Below, one piece after another: positions 37,271 through 46,024 of a stretch of DNA of 64,000 bases. Origin of the DNA: Pseudomonadota bacterium. GTDB taxonomy: Bacteria; Myxococcota_A; UBA796; CAJQPC01. Position numbers and translations under genes: made by a program. Location of the stretch: contig JAAESX010000229.1 in the NCBI GenBank assembly GCA_024228935.1, positions 1 through 64,000 on the forward strand, written 5' to 3'. The notes below the pieces were generated by a model. The model did no database searches. It was not told the origin of the DNA and worked only from the letters and a program-made list of their open reading frames with translations. How positions within the stretch are numbered: position 1 is the first letter of the stretch; each line of letters starts with the position of its first letter.

Positions 37271-38302
37271 TCACCACCCCCGGGCGGGGGTGAACCTGTC
37301 CTCAAGGCGTCCGGCGCGGTGTCCGTGGAGGACGTCGTGCGCCGCGGCCACCATGCAGCTGTGGTTGACCTGGACCCGCACGCGCTGGCCGACGCGCAGT
37401 CCAGCGCCGGACACTACGCCGTGCTCCTGGGACAGCGAGCGAAGGACGCAGCCCAGCGGCTGGCCGTCCAGGTCGTGCAGTGCGCCGTAGTGGTCTCCGG
37501 GCCCGGCGTCCTTCGAGAGCGCCAGCCCCCCAGCGTCCACGATGGCGCGGTCGGAGTAGACCGCGATCACGCTCGCCAGGACCTCCAGCGCGCAGTCCGC
37601 TTCCGTGCAGCTGCCGATGGCGACCTGGGTGCGATCGTAGAAGACGTAGTTGCCCGGACGCAGCTCGGTGACGTCGCCCCGGTCCGCGTCCACGCTGCAC
37701 GTCGGCGTCGAGCCGGCGGATCGCTCGGCGCACCCGCCCAGAGCGTTTGCGGCGCGCGTCAGGGCACGGGCCTCGACCTCGGCCAGCTCGACGAGACCCT
37801 CGCCGTCGCGCAGGTCGTAGCTGTGGCCCGCATGCGTGAGCACGCCGCGCAGCTCGAGACCCGCGTCGACCACGGCCTCGGCCAGGGCCACGAGCGCCGG
37901 ATCCTCGGGGACGAGGCCGGCCCGGCCGTAGCCGCAGTCCACCTTCAGGAAGACTCGGGCGCCCGAGCCGCGCAGCAGCTCGACCGTGGCGAGGTGGTCG
38001 ACGACGAGCTGCACGTCGAGCTCGAGGGCCTCGCGAGCGCGGGTGTGTGGGAGCGGGAAGGCCCAGGTGATGTCGTCGAACCCAGCAGCCCGGAACGCCT
38101 TGGCCTCGGCGAGCGTGCTCACGGTGATCGGCCCGTCGCCGCCGAGCTGGAGCCGTGCGAGCGCCGGCACCTTGTGGGTCTTCACGTGCGGGCGTAGCCG
38201 TCGCCCTTCGCGGTGGGCCCGGTCCCGCATGACGTGGCAGTTGCGCTCGACGCGGTCCAGGTCCACGACGGCAGCGGGCGTGGACAGCTGGTCGAGCGTC
38301 AC
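37271..38302 (-). CDS. D-threonine aldolase/D-serine dehydratase-like PLP enzyme
   Basis: 343 residues of the fold-type III (alanine racemase-like) DSD1/D-threonine aldolase family: STPAAVVDLDRVERN, PLP-binding RPHVKTHK (37-44), FLKVDCGYGRAGL, LTHAGHSYDL, and the C-terminal metal site VNHSCMVAAAHDVLHGH with His and Cys ligands. It would cleave or dehydrate D-3-hydroxyamino acids. GTG at 38302 overlaps the upstream kinase stop as GTGA, so it is translated with the kinase. The substrate (D-threonine, D-serine or another) is not resolved. Confidence 0.85.
   Translation of the reverse strand: MTLDQLSTPAAVVDLDRVERNCHVMRDRAHREGRRLRPHVKTHKVPALARLQLGGDGPITVSTLAEAKAFRAAGFDDITWAFPLPHTRAREALELDVQLVVDHLATVELLRGSGARVFLKVDCGYGRAGLVPEDPALVALAEAVVDAGLELRGVLTHAGHSYDLRDGEGLVELAEVEARALTRAANALGGCAERSAGSTPTCSVDADRGDVTELRPGNYVFYDRTQVAIGSCTEADCALEVLASVIAVYSDRAIVDAGGLALSKDAGPGDHYGALHDLDGQPLGCVLRSLSQEHGVVSGAGLRVGQRVRVQVNHSCMVAAAHDVLHGHRAGRLEDRFTPARGW
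37275..37292. terminator. Hairpin terminator embedded in the aldolase 3' end
   Basis: CACCCCC-GGGC-GGGGGTG, a perfect 7-bp stem starting four bases after the lipoprotein stop. It lies inside the last codons of the convergent D-threonine aldolase-like gene (encoding TPARGW), so one sequence serves as coding DNA on one strand and probable terminator on the other. No T-run follows. Confidence 0.5.
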
Positions 38303-40047
38303 TGCACGGCTCCGAGGAACGGGTCGGTCCAGCCGGGAGGCGCCTCGGCCATGCCACCGCGGATGGCGAGCGTGCCCGTGAGCGTGTTCGCCGCGGACTC
38401 CCACTCGACGACGCTCTCGGCCCACGTGTCGTGGCTGGCCTGGACCGACCGCAGGCGGACCTCGAGCTCCCGCCGCTCCTGGAGCACCGCCGCGTCCTCG
38501 ACGGGCTCCAGCAGGCGGACCTCGTCGATCATCGCGTCGATCAGGTCAGCGGCCGCGGCGTAGCTGGCCCGCTCGCCGTCCGAGCGCTTGTACCGCTCGA
38601 GGAACGGGGCGAGGACGTGCTCGCGCGCACCCAGCTCGAGGAGGTCGCTGTAGAGCGGCAGGCCCCCCTCGATCGCCTGGGCCAGCTGCACCTCGGCGAC
38701 CTGGACGGCCTCGGACTCGTCCGACAACCGGGTCTGGCCGACCTGGGCGCCCAGGACCGACGCGACCAGGAGCCCGACGATGGGGAAGGCGATGTACCGG
38801 CCGGTGTGGAACAGCGCGCGGAGCAGCGGCCAGAGGAGTTCGTACAGGATCTCGCTGAGCCGGCTCGAGGTGGGCTCCTGGGACTCGTGCTCGTCCCGGT
38901 CCTCGTCGTCCTCGGCATCGGGGTCGCGGCGCTGCAGCGGAGGGGGGATCGTGACGGGTCGCGTCGCGGGCTCGAAGGCATGCGCCGGCAGCGTCTCGTC
39001 GATATCCACGTCGTCCAGGCCGAACTGCGAGCGCAGCTCCTCGGCGGTGGGCGGGTCCGTCGAGAGCTCGGGGGTCCGTACGAGCGGCGTGCCGATCGGC
39101 TCGGTCGGGATGTCCGTGATGACCTCGTCGACGTCCGGCACCATCGTCTCGTGGTGCGGCATTAGCGTGGGAAGCGCCGGCGGCGCGACCGGAGCGACGA
39201 TGGGCTCGAGCGTCTGGGGGGCGTGGCTCAGGTCCAGGGCGCGCGCGAACCGCTGGCAGTCCGGGAAGCGGTCCTCCGGGTCCACCGAGAGCGCGGTCCG
39301 GATGGCGAAGTCGAGCTCGAACGGGCAGTCCGGATCGAGCTCCGAGAGCGGCGTGAACTCGCCCTTGGCGGTTCGGTTGAGCGTCGTCAGCAGGTCGCCC
39401 GACCCGAACGCCCGGCGGCCCGAGATCATCTCGTACAGGATGGCGCCCAGCGCGAAGACGTCGGCCCTTGCGTCGACCGTGGCCGAGTCGCGGACCTGCT
39501 CGGGCGCCATGTAGCCGGGGGGCCCCATCGCGGTCCCGGCCAGCGTCTTGGCGCCCGCGGCCAGCTCCTCGCTCGCGATCTTGGCGATGCCGAAGTCGGC
39601 GACCTTGGCGACGACCGCCTCCTGCACCGTGGTGAGCAGGATGTTGCCGGGCTTGAGGTCCCGGTGGAGGACCCCCGCGCGGTGCGCCGCCCCGACGCCG
39701 AGCAGGACCTGCTCGAACAGCTCGAGGGCCTCGGCGATCGGCATGGCGCCGTCGGCCAGGCAGTCGTCCAGGGCCATCCCCTCGACGTACTCCATGATCA
39801 GACCGATGTCCCCGTCGTCCTCGACGACGTCCGTGACCGCCACGACGTTGGGGTGTCGGAGCTGCGCCTGGATGCGCCCTTCCTGCAGCAGGCGCTCGGC
39901 CAGGCCCGGCCGCTGGAGCGTCAGCAGCTTGAGCGCGTGGAGCGTCCCCAGCTGGCGATGGCGGACCGCGTACACCTGCGCGATGCCGCCCTCACCGAGG
40001 AGCCGCTCCACCTGGAATCGGCCGATCGTGTCGCCTGTGTGCTTCAC
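38299..40047 (-). CDS. Membrane-anchored Hanks-type Ser/Thr protein kinase
   Basis: 582 residues. Kinase domain 1-270: GRFQVERLLGEGGIAQVY, LHALKLL (Lys), HRDLKPGNILL, KVADFGIAK (intact DFG), GPPGYMAPEQV and DARADVFALGAILYEM. A Pro/Asp/Glu-rich linker (280-420), one membrane helix near FPIVGLLVASVLGAQVG, and an extracytoplasmic helical C-terminal domain of about 140 residues with coiled-coil character (EAVQVAEVQLAQAIEGG, LQERRELEVRLRSVQAS) follow. Intact and probably active, sensing an envelope signal. GTG 40047 is my start choice; TTG 40053 is an alternative. Coupled to the downstream PLP enzyme through GTGA. Confidence 0.88.
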   Translation of the reverse strand: MKHTGDTIGRFQVERLLGEGGIAQVYAVRHRQLGTLHALKLLTLQRPGLAERLLQEGRIQAQLRHPNVVAVTDVVEDDGDIGLIMEYVEGMALDDCLADGAMPIAEALELFEQVLLGVGAAHRAGVLHRDLKPGNILLTTVQEAVVAKVADFGIAKIASEELAAGAKTLAGTAMGPPGYMAPEQVRDSATVDARADVFALGAILYEMISGRRAFGSGDLLTTLNRTAKGEFTPLSELDPDCPFELDFAIRTALSVDPEDRFPDCQRFARALDLSHAPQTLEPIVAPVAPPALPTLMPHHETMVPDVDEVITDIPTEPIGTPLVRTPELSTDPPTAEELRSQFGLDDVDIDETLPAHAFEPATRPVTIPPPLQRRDPDAEDDEDRDEHESQEPTSSRLSEILYELLWPLLRALFHTGRYIAFPIVGLLVASVLGAQVGQTRLSDESEAVQVAEVQLAQAIEGGLPLYSDLLELGAREHVLAPFLERYKRSDGERASYAAAADLIDAMIDEVRLLEPVEDAAVLQERRELEVRLRSVQASHDTWAESVVEWESAANTLTGTLAIRGGMAEAPPGWTDPFLGAVQ

Positions 40048-40069
40048 ACCCAACCCCAGAGTAGCCCTT

Positions 40070-40978
40070 CTATCGGGTGATCCGGGTGCCGCGCCCGCCG
40101 GCGAGCGCTTCGGGAAGGCACTCGGGCGAGGTGATGAGCACCTCGGTCCCGCCCGCATCCAGGAACGACAGCGCGGCGGCGACCTTCGGACCCATGCTCC
40201 CGGGCGGGAACTGTCCGGCGGCCAGCCACGCGCGGATCTCGTCGGCTCGCGTGTCCCGCAGGGCGCGCGCGGACGGCGTGCCCCAGTCCACCGCGACCTC
40301 GTCCACCCCGGTGACGATGACGAACGCGTCGGCGCCGAGCTCGGCGGCCAGGAACGCGCTCGCCAGGTCCTTGTCGATGACGGCCTCGACGCCGATCCAC
40401 CCGGTGCCGAGCGGGCGCACGGGGACGCCGCCGCCTCCACAGGCGATGACCACCTGGCCCGCATCGAGCAGCGTCCGAATGGCCGCCAGCTCGACGATGC
40501 GCTTCGGCTCGGGCGACGCCACGACGCGCCTCCAGCCCCGGCCGGTGTCCTCGCGAATGGACCAGCAGAACTCCATGGCGCGCTGCTCGGCGTCCTCGCG
40601 GCTGTAGAAGCTCCCGATGAACTTGCGGGGGTCCAGGAACGCCGGGTCCGCCAGGTCCACATCGACGTGGGTCAGGACGTCGCAGACAGGACGGGCCATC
40701 GTCTCGGTGAGCGCCTGGGCGAGCATCGTGCCGATCTCGCCGCAGGTCCCCGCGACCGCGACATCGAGCGGGGTCGGCGGGATCTCGGCCGCACACAGAT
40801 CCGACCGCAGCAAGGCGCGTCCCACCTGGGGTCCGTTGCCGTGGGTCACGACCAGCCGCGTCGAGGCGTCGAGGCTGGCCAGGCTCGCCGCGACCTCGCG
40901 AGCTCGGACGGCCTGCTGGTCGACCGTTCCCTCCTCGCCGGGCTGGATCAGCGCGTTGCCGCCGAGGGCGAGCACCAT
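40070..40978 (-). CDS. arcC: Carbamate kinase
   Basis: 302 residues of the amino-acid kinase fold. It transfers phosphate between carbamoyl phosphate and ADP, normally to make ATP in arginine or purine catabolism. VLALGGNALIQPGE, LVVTHGNGPQVG, GSFYSREDAEQRAME, RRVVASPEPKRIVEL, VVIACGGGGVPV, VEAVIDKDLASAFLA and GSMGPKVAAALSFL match the family order. No arginine deiminase or ornithine transcarbamylase gene is adjacent. ATG 40978 is chosen over a TTG four codons upstream because family members begin near this residue; AGGAA lies close upstream. Confidence 0.92.
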   Translation of the reverse strand: MVLALGGNALIQPGEEGTVDQQAVRAREVAASLASLDASTRLVVTHGNGPQVGRALLRSDLCAAEIPPTPLDVAVAGTCGEIGTMLAQALTETMARPVCDVLTHVDVDLADPAFLDPRKFIGSFYSREDAEQRAMEFCWSIREDTGRGWRRVVASPEPKRIVELAAIRTLLDAGQVVIACGGGGVPVRPLGTGWIGVEAVIDKDLASAFLAAELGADAFVIVTGVDEVAVDWGTPSARALRDTRADEIRAWLAAGQFPPGSMGPKVAAALSFLDAGGTEVLITSPECLPEALAGGRGTRITR

Positions 40979-41026
40979 CGTTCCTGACAAGGGCGTTCTC
41001 CTGCGGCACCGGGCGGGCGCAAGCTG

Positions 41027-41055
41027 TTGATAACTCGGGGGGGGGCCGTTAGCGT
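41027..41055 (+). promoter_or_regulatory. Promoter of the RNase D gene, apparently leaderless
   Basis: TTGATA (41027-41032), a 17-base spacer, then TAGCGT (41050-41055). The GTG start codon follows six bases later at 41062, so transcription would begin at or next to the start codon. No ribosome-binding site exists. This is the clearest -35/-10 pair in the window. Confidence 0.55.
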
Positions 41056-41061
41056 GCGGCC

Positions 41062-42309
41062 GTGGAAGACACCCCCCTGATCATCGTCGATACGGCTGAC
41101 AAGCTTCAGGAGATGGTCGAGGCGCTCGCTGACGAACCCGTCCTGGGCATCGACACGGAGGCGGACTCCATGCACCGCTACCGTGAGAAGGTCTGCCTCA
41201 TCCAGCTCTCCGACCGGACCACCGACTACATCGTCGACCCGCTCGCCGGCTTCCCCCTCGAACCGCTCGCCCCGATGATGTCGGACCCCGACCGGGTCAA
41301 GATCTTCCACGGCGCCGACTACGACGTCGTCTCGCTGCGGCGGGACTTCGGTTGGACGTTCAAGAACCTGTTCGACACCATGATCTCCGCGCAGATCCTG
41401 GGCCTCCCGAAGGTCGGACTCGCGGACCTGTGCAAGTCGACGTTCGGCGTGCACATGGACAAGAAGTACCAGACGCACGACTGGGCACGGCGGCCGCTCT
41501 ACGACGAGCACCTGGACTACGCCCGCGGCGACACGCACTTCCTGCTCGCCCTCCGCGAGATGCTTCTCCGCAAGCTGAAGCGAGCGGACCGGATGGACGT
41601 CGCCACCGAGGAGTTCGAGGCGCTCGAGGACCGCGAGTGGAAGGGCCCGACGATGGGGGACCCTGGAAGGTTCCTCAAGATGAAGGGCGCCAACAAGCTC
41701 GACCAGCGCTCGCTGCAGGTCCTGCGTGCGCTGTGGACCTATCGGGACGGCAAGGCCGCCGCGGCCGACCGGCCTCCCTACAAGGTCGTCCCGGATCCGG
41801 TGCTGGTGCAGGTCGCCACCCGGAAGCCGAAGAACATGGACGATCTGAGCCAGGTCATGCGGGCCAAGTCGACGATGTACAAGCGTCACGGCGAGGCGCT
41901 GCTGAAGGCCGTCGAGGCGGGCCTCGTGGACGACCGCGAGCTGCCCAAGCCGTTCAAGAAGGTCAAGGTCGGCACCAAGCCGCGCTACGGCGCCCGCGAG
42001 ACCGACCGTCTCTTCACCCAGCTGAAGGCCTGGCGCACCGGCCTGACCTCGGGCAAGAAGGGCCTGCCGCCGGCGATGGTCGGCAGCAACTCGACGCTCA
42101 AGGGCATCGCAGGGTTCCGTCCGCACGACAAGGACGAGCTCCACCAGGTCATCGAGCTGCGCAACTGGCAGATCAACCGCTACGGCGACGAGCTGCTCGA
42201 CATCATCCAGCGCTTCGAGCAGGGACTGCCGCCGCGTCAGGCCCAGTCTGCGCCGGGCGAGGGAAGCAGCTCCCGTCGTCGTCGTCGTCGGAAGACCAGC
42301 TCCGACTGA
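41062..42309 (+). CDS. rnd: Ribonuclease D
   Basis: 415 residues. 3'-5' exoribonuclease that trims tRNA and other stable RNA ends. The DEDDy catalytic domain shows VLGIDTEADS (Asp31, Glu33), KIFHGADYDVVSLRRDF and YARGDTHFLLALREM. Two HRDC domains follow (about 205-290, LDQRSLQVLRALWTYRDGKA; and about 300-390, ETDRLFTQLKAWRTGL). A short basic Ser/Arg tail ends it. GTG start 12 bases after TAGCGT, divergent from the carbamate kinase gene. Confidence 0.9.
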   Translation: MEDTPLIIVDTADKLQEMVEALADEPVLGIDTEADSMHRYREKVCLIQLSDRTTDYIVDPLAGFPLEPLAPMMSDPDRVKIFHGADYDVVSLRRDFGWTFKNLFDTMISAQILGLPKVGLADLCKSTFGVHMDKKYQTHDWARRPLYDEHLDYARGDTHFLLALREMLLRKLKRADRMDVATEEFEALEDREWKGPTMGDPGRFLKMKGANKLDQRSLQVLRALWTYRDGKAAAADRPPYKVVPDPVLVQVATRKPKNMDDLSQVMRAKSTMYKRHGEALLKAVEAGLVDDRELPKPFKKVKVGTKPRYGARETDRLFTQLKAWRTGLTSGKKGLPPAMVGSNSTLKGIAGFRPHDKDELHQVIELRNWQINRYGDELLDIIQRFEQGLPPRQAQSAPGEGSSSRRRRRRKTSSD

Positions 42310-42318
42310 CAGCTCGGA

Positions 42319-42705
42319 CTAGCGGAGCGCGGCCACCGCGTCGATCTCGACCCGCACGTCCTTCGGGAGCCGCGCCACCTCGACACAGGCCCGAGCGGGC
42401 TTGTGGTCGCCGAACGCTTCGGCGTAGACGGCGTTGACGGCGCCGAAGTCGCCCAGGTCCTTCAGGAACACCTGGACCTTCAGGCACCGGTCGAGCCCGC
42501 TCCCGGCGGCCTCGAGGACCGCCTCCAGGTTGGCGAGGACCTGGCGTGTCTCGCCCTGGATGTCGCCGACGTACAACTCGCCAGTCCCGGGGAGCAGGGC
42601 CACCTGGCCCGAGCAGTAGACGGTGTCACCGTGCACGACGGCCTGGCTGTACGGGCCGATGGCCGCGGGGGCGTCGTCGGTGTGGACGGTCCGGGGGTCG
42701 CTCAT
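42319..42705 (-). CDS. ridA: RidA family reactive intermediate deaminase
   Basis: 128 residues. It hydrolyses 2-aminoacrylate and other reactive enamines or imines. Conserved AAIGPYSQAVVHGDTVYCSGQV, ETRQVLANLEAVLEAAG, NAVYAEAFGDHKPARACVEV (substrate Arg) and LPKDVRVEIDAVA. Its ATG overlaps the HPRT stop as ATGA, so it is co-translated with hpt. A PLP enzyme acting on D-hydroxyamino acids is encoded about 4 kb away, a possible enamine source, though this link is only suggestive. Confidence 0.95.
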   Translation of the reverse strand: MSDPRTVHTDDAPAAIGPYSQAVVHGDTVYCSGQVALLPGTGELYVGDIQGETRQVLANLEAVLEAAGSGLDRCLKVQVFLKDLGDFGAVNAVYAEAFGDHKPARACVEVARLPKDVRVEIDAVAALR

Positions 42706-43226
42706 GGGGAGTACACCGCGATGTAGGGCAGGTTCCGGTAGAGCTCGCCCAGGTCGAGGCCGTAGCCCACGACGAACTCGTCGGGGATGGTGAAGCCGAC
42801 GAAGTCGACCTCGGCCGCGATCTCGCGGTTGCTCGGCTTGTCCAACAGCGTCGCCACGCGCAGCGACTTCGGCCCGCGGACCTCGAGCATGCGACGCAGG
42901 TAGTCGATGGTCAGGCCGGTATCGACGATGTCCTCGACGATGAGGCAGTGCTGCCCTTCGATGGGGTGCCGAAGGTCCTGGGTGATCCGCACGACGCCCG
43001 TCGACCGGGTGCCGCCGTGGTAGCTCGACACGCCCAGGAACTCGATCTTGGCGTCGCCGCCGATGGCCCGCGACAGGTCGGCGAGGAAGATGAAGCTGCC
43101 CTTGAGCACGCCGATGATGGTGATCGGCTCGCCGCCGTACACCTCGCGGATCTCGTCGCCCAGGACCGCGATCCGGTCCGCGATGGCCTCGCTGCTGATC
43201 AGCGTGGTGAGCCGTTCCTCCTGCAT
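42702..43226 (-). CDS. hpt: Hypoxanthine phosphoribosyltransferase
   Basis: 174 residues. It converts hypoxanthine (and guanine) plus PRPP to IMP (GMP). ITIIGVLKGSFIFLADLSR, the flexible-loop SSYHGGTRSTGVV, the PRPP loop CLIVEDIVDTGLTIDYL, TLLDKPSNR, and PDEFVVGYGLDLGELYRNLPYIAV are all present at normal spacing. Leadered, with GAGGTAGG upstream. It lies in a run of minus-strand salvage genes after the UPRT-like gene, with RidA overlapping its 3' end. Confidence 0.95.
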   Translation of the reverse strand: MQEERLTTLISSEAIADRIAVLGDEIREVYGGEPITIIGVLKGSFIFLADLSRAIGGDAKIEFLGVSSYHGGTRSTGVVRITQDLRHPIEGQHCLIVEDIVDTGLTIDYLRRMLEVRGPKSLRVATLLDKPSNREIAAEVDFVGFTIPDEFVVGYGLDLGELYRNLPYIAVYSP

Positions 43227-43250
43227 CGCCCTACCTCGGTCAGCCTGGGG

Positions 43251-44069
43251 CTAGACCCAGGCGTTGTTCATCAGCTCCCCGAGGCCGCCGGCCCCGGGCA
43301 CGATGTACTGGTTGTCGTTCAGCCCGCGCTCCTGGTCCCAGTGGGTTCCTGGAGGGGTGTCCAGGACCTCTGGGCTGGAGAGCCCCCGGTCGAGACGGAT
43401 CGTGTAGATCGACGCGTCCGGGAACTCGGTCATCACCCGTCTCAGGAACTCGGGAGTGACGATCAAGTGAATGGCCACCAACCTTCTTGGAACGCCCGGG
43501 ACCTCGTCCCTGTACATGCGCATCGTCTCGACGATGGACCCGCCAGTGGCGCCCATCGGGTCCGGGATGAAGACGGTGGCGTCCTCGACCCCGCCGCCCA
43601 CCTTGGAGCCGGAGAACTCCACGCCGGAGACCTGGCCCAGGTCGTTCGTGACGCGGGCCATGAACAGGTGGTCCTGGCGGACGCGGGCAGGCTCCAGCAA
43701 GTCGTTCAGGCCGGCGAACCAGCGGGCGCCGGGCAGGATTCCGCCGCGGGCGATGCTCGAGACGACGACGGGCTGGTTGCGGTCGATGACCTCGCCGACG
43801 TAGCGCCCCTCGGGGTTGAACTGGGTCATCCGCGTCTCGACGTCCGTCTGGGCGGTGCGCAGCTCGCGGGAGCAGACCGCCGTCAGGAGCCAGTCGTACA
43901 GCGTCTCCAGGATGGCGTTGAAGCGCGGCTGCGTCGTGTGGTCCTGGCACAGCTCCGTCAGCAGTGACATCGGGTACGGCTGGCTGAGGATGTGGACGTT
44001 CGGCCCGTAGCGGTGCTCGAGGTGCTCGCCGGGCCGAGGCAGGTGGCGGTACTGGCTGTCAGGGTGCAT
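43251..44069 (-). CDS. Uracil phosphoribosyltransferase-like protein with N-terminal extension
   Basis: 272 residues, about 60 longer than Upp at the N-terminus. PRPP-binding VFIPDPMGATGGSIVETM (family VLDPMLATGGS), VSSIARGGILPGARW, AIHLIVTPEFLRRV and the UPRT-specific C-terminus GLNDNQYIVPGAGGLGELM support conversion of uracil and PRPP to UMP. The N-terminal 50 residues (HLPRPGEHLEHRYGPNVHI...) are His-rich and have no match I know. TAGTTT, overlapping the upstream gene's TAG stop, is a likely -10, and CGGAGA a ribosome-binding site. With PNP, CDD and HPRT it completes base and nucleoside salvage. Confidence 0.8.
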   Translation of the reverse strand: MHPDSQYRHLPRPGEHLEHRYGPNVHILSQPYPMSLLTELCQDHTTQPRFNAILETLYDWLLTAVCSRELRTAQTDVETRMTQFNPEGRYVGEVIDRNQPVVVSSIARGGILPGARWFAGLNDLLEPARVRQDHLFMARVTNDLGQVSGVEFSGSKVGGGVEDATVFIPDPMGATGGSIVETMRMYRDEVPGVPRRLVAIHLIVTPEFLRRVMTEFPDASIYTIRLDRGLSSPEVLDTPPGTHWDQERGLNDNQYIVPGAGGLGELMNNAWV

Positions 44070-44091
44070 GCGGGTCTCCGTTGGGGAGAAA

Positions 44092-46020
44092 CTACACCTC
44101 GGGATCGCCTCGGAGCATGTCCAGGGTCCAGTCCAGCAGTGAGAGCGCCGCGTCCAGCGTGCCTCCGACGACCAGACGACCGTAGAAGGGCAGGGGGCCC
44201 TCGTCGGTCAGCTCGGCGGCGCCCAGGGCGTCGGTGACCTCGGGCGTCTCGAGGACGCGTGCCAGGGGCCGGCTCAGGCGCTCGTCTCCGACCAGCGGGG
44301 CGAGGCCTGTGATGAGGTCCAGCTCCGGGTCGAGGGCGATCAGCGTGGGCAGGTGCTCGAGCACCACCGCCGTGTTGGCGTCCTGGGTCTCCAGCAGCTC
44401 ACCCAGGTTGCCGATCGCGACCCAGGTGCCGTCCTGGGCGATGGCCGCCTGGAGCACGGGCGCGAGCTCCTGGACGGGGCTCGTGCCGCCCGCGCCGTTG
44501 TCGAAGGCGTCCAGCGCGATGGCCCAGACCATGTCGAAGTCCAGCGGCTCGACGCTCGGCGGCAGGTCGCCCATGTCCCCGTCGATCAGGATGGGCAGGC
44601 CCTCGATGAGGTCGTACATCAGCTGGCTGGTGCCGATGTCGCGCAGGACCTCCTCCAGCGGTCGGTCGGCCTCGAAGACACGCACGGTGGACAGCAGGTC
44701 GACCAGCTCGGGCAGCCGGGAGGTGTCCACTTCGTGCACGGCCTGCAGCGTCCACAGGAGCGCGTACAGCAGGTCGCCCGTCGCCGAGTCGTTGAACCGG
44801 TCGAGCGCCTGCAGGTCGTCGACCATCTGGGCGTCGAGCGGGTCGCAGACGCCGCTGTCCGCGATGCTGTAGAGCACCGACTGGCTGACGTCCCAGCCCA
44901 GGACCTCGCCCATGAGCCCGACGCCGCTGTCCACCGTCTCGGGGTCCTGGTCGGCGAGCACCGTGAGGATCTCGATCGCCAGGTTGTCGATGGTGACCGA
45001 GAGCGAGGTCACCCAGAGGTCGAGCGAGCAGGTCATCGGGCCGTCCGCGCGCTCGATGAGGCGGAGCAGGGCGACGAGCGCGGAGTCCTCGCCGGTCGTC
45101 AGGTCGCCGCCGCCGGCATCGACCTCGGCCAGGTAGACGATCTGGGGCGGGAGCTGACGCAGCCGGTTCGAGTTGTCGAGCCGCGTGAGCACCGTCTCGA
45201 GCCGCGCCTTGACCTGGTCGTCGGCCAGCAGGACGCGGGCGGGGTCGGCCAGGTGCTCGAGGGCGATGCGGCCGTCGCCGCCGGTCTCGACGAGCAGGGC
45301 CTCGGACAGGTCGCGCAGGCTGTCGCCGCTGGCATCGGTCCACCGGTCGTTGCTGGCGTCGCGCGAGCGGGCGATGGCGTCGCCCAGGTGGGCTGGAAGG
45401 TCCTGGACTCCGGGGTGCTGATCGACGAGCCCGGCGAGCGAGTGCACGATGGAGTCGACCCGCGGGGACTCCAGCGCATCAGCCAGGACGGCGAGCGGCT
45501 CCATGTCGTTGTCGAGCGACGCCGTGGCGCTGGCCTTGAGCGCCGGGAAGGCGGGTCGCAACACCCCCCGGTCCAGGGCGCTGCCCGCGCGCAGGTCGAC
45601 GGCCCCGGACTGGAGCGTCAGGATCGAGCGGCCGTACAGCAGCTCGGCGGACAGGTCCGCCCAGAAGGGCAGCTCGCCGCTGTCGAAGAGGTCGAGCGCG
45701 AGCCCGGCCAGGCCGAAGACGTCGACGTCCTGCTCGCCGGCCTGGTTGACGGCGACCGCCAGATCGACGCCCGCCGAGGTCGAGGCCCGGGTTGGGGCGT
45801 CGAGGCTGTCGACGGTGCCGCCGAGCGCCTCGAACGCGTGCTGCCGGTTCAGGCAGTCGTAGATCGCGTGCAGCTCGTCGGTGCTCTCCTCGGAGAGGCC
45901 GTCGAGCAGGTTCGCTTCGTAGCAGGGGCCACCGGGCTCGACCTGGTCCAGCCAGGCGGAGCTCGTCGGGGCGGTCGAGCACGCGAGCAGTGCCCACGTG
46001 AGCGAGGGCGTGAGCAGCAC
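44092..46020 (-). CDS. Large helical lipoprotein, function unknown
   Basis: 642 residues: MLLTPSLTWALLAC (lipobox, Cys14), then a long, mostly alpha-helical sequence with HEAT/ARM-like rhythm (LAVLADALESPRVDSIVHSL, LPAHLGDAIARS, LIALDPELDLITGLAPLVG). Very acidic, only a few cysteines (CYEANLL, YDCLNRQ, GVCDPLD). It follows the beta-barrel gene by four bases on the same strand, so both probably belong to one envelope operon. I know of no named family. Confidence 0.7.
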   Translation of the reverse strand: MLLTPSLTWALLACSTAPTSSAWLDQVEPGGPCYEANLLDGLSEESTDELHAIYDCLNRQHAFEALGGTVDSLDAPTRASTSAGVDLAVAVNQAGEQDVDVFGLAGLALDLFDSGELPFWADLSAELLYGRSILTLQSGAVDLRAGSALDRGVLRPAFPALKASATASLDNDMEPLAVLADALESPRVDSIVHSLAGLVDQHPGVQDLPAHLGDAIARSRDASNDRWTDASGDSLRDLSEALLVETGGDGRIALEHLADPARVLLADDQVKARLETVLTRLDNSNRLRQLPPQIVYLAEVDAGGGDLTTGEDSALVALLRLIERADGPMTCSLDLWVTSLSVTIDNLAIEILTVLADQDPETVDSGVGLMGEVLGWDVSQSVLYSIADSGVCDPLDAQMVDDLQALDRFNDSATGDLLYALLWTLQAVHEVDTSRLPELVDLLSTVRVFEADRPLEEVLRDIGTSQLMYDLIEGLPILIDGDMGDLPPSVEPLDFDMVWAIALDAFDNGAGGTSPVQELAPVLQAAIAQDGTWVAIGNLGELLETQDANTAVVLEHLPTLIALDPELDLITGLAPLVGDERLSRPLARVLETPEVTDALGAAELTDEGPLPFYGRLVVGGTLDAALSLLDWTLDMLRGDPEV

Positions 46021-46024
46021 CCGA

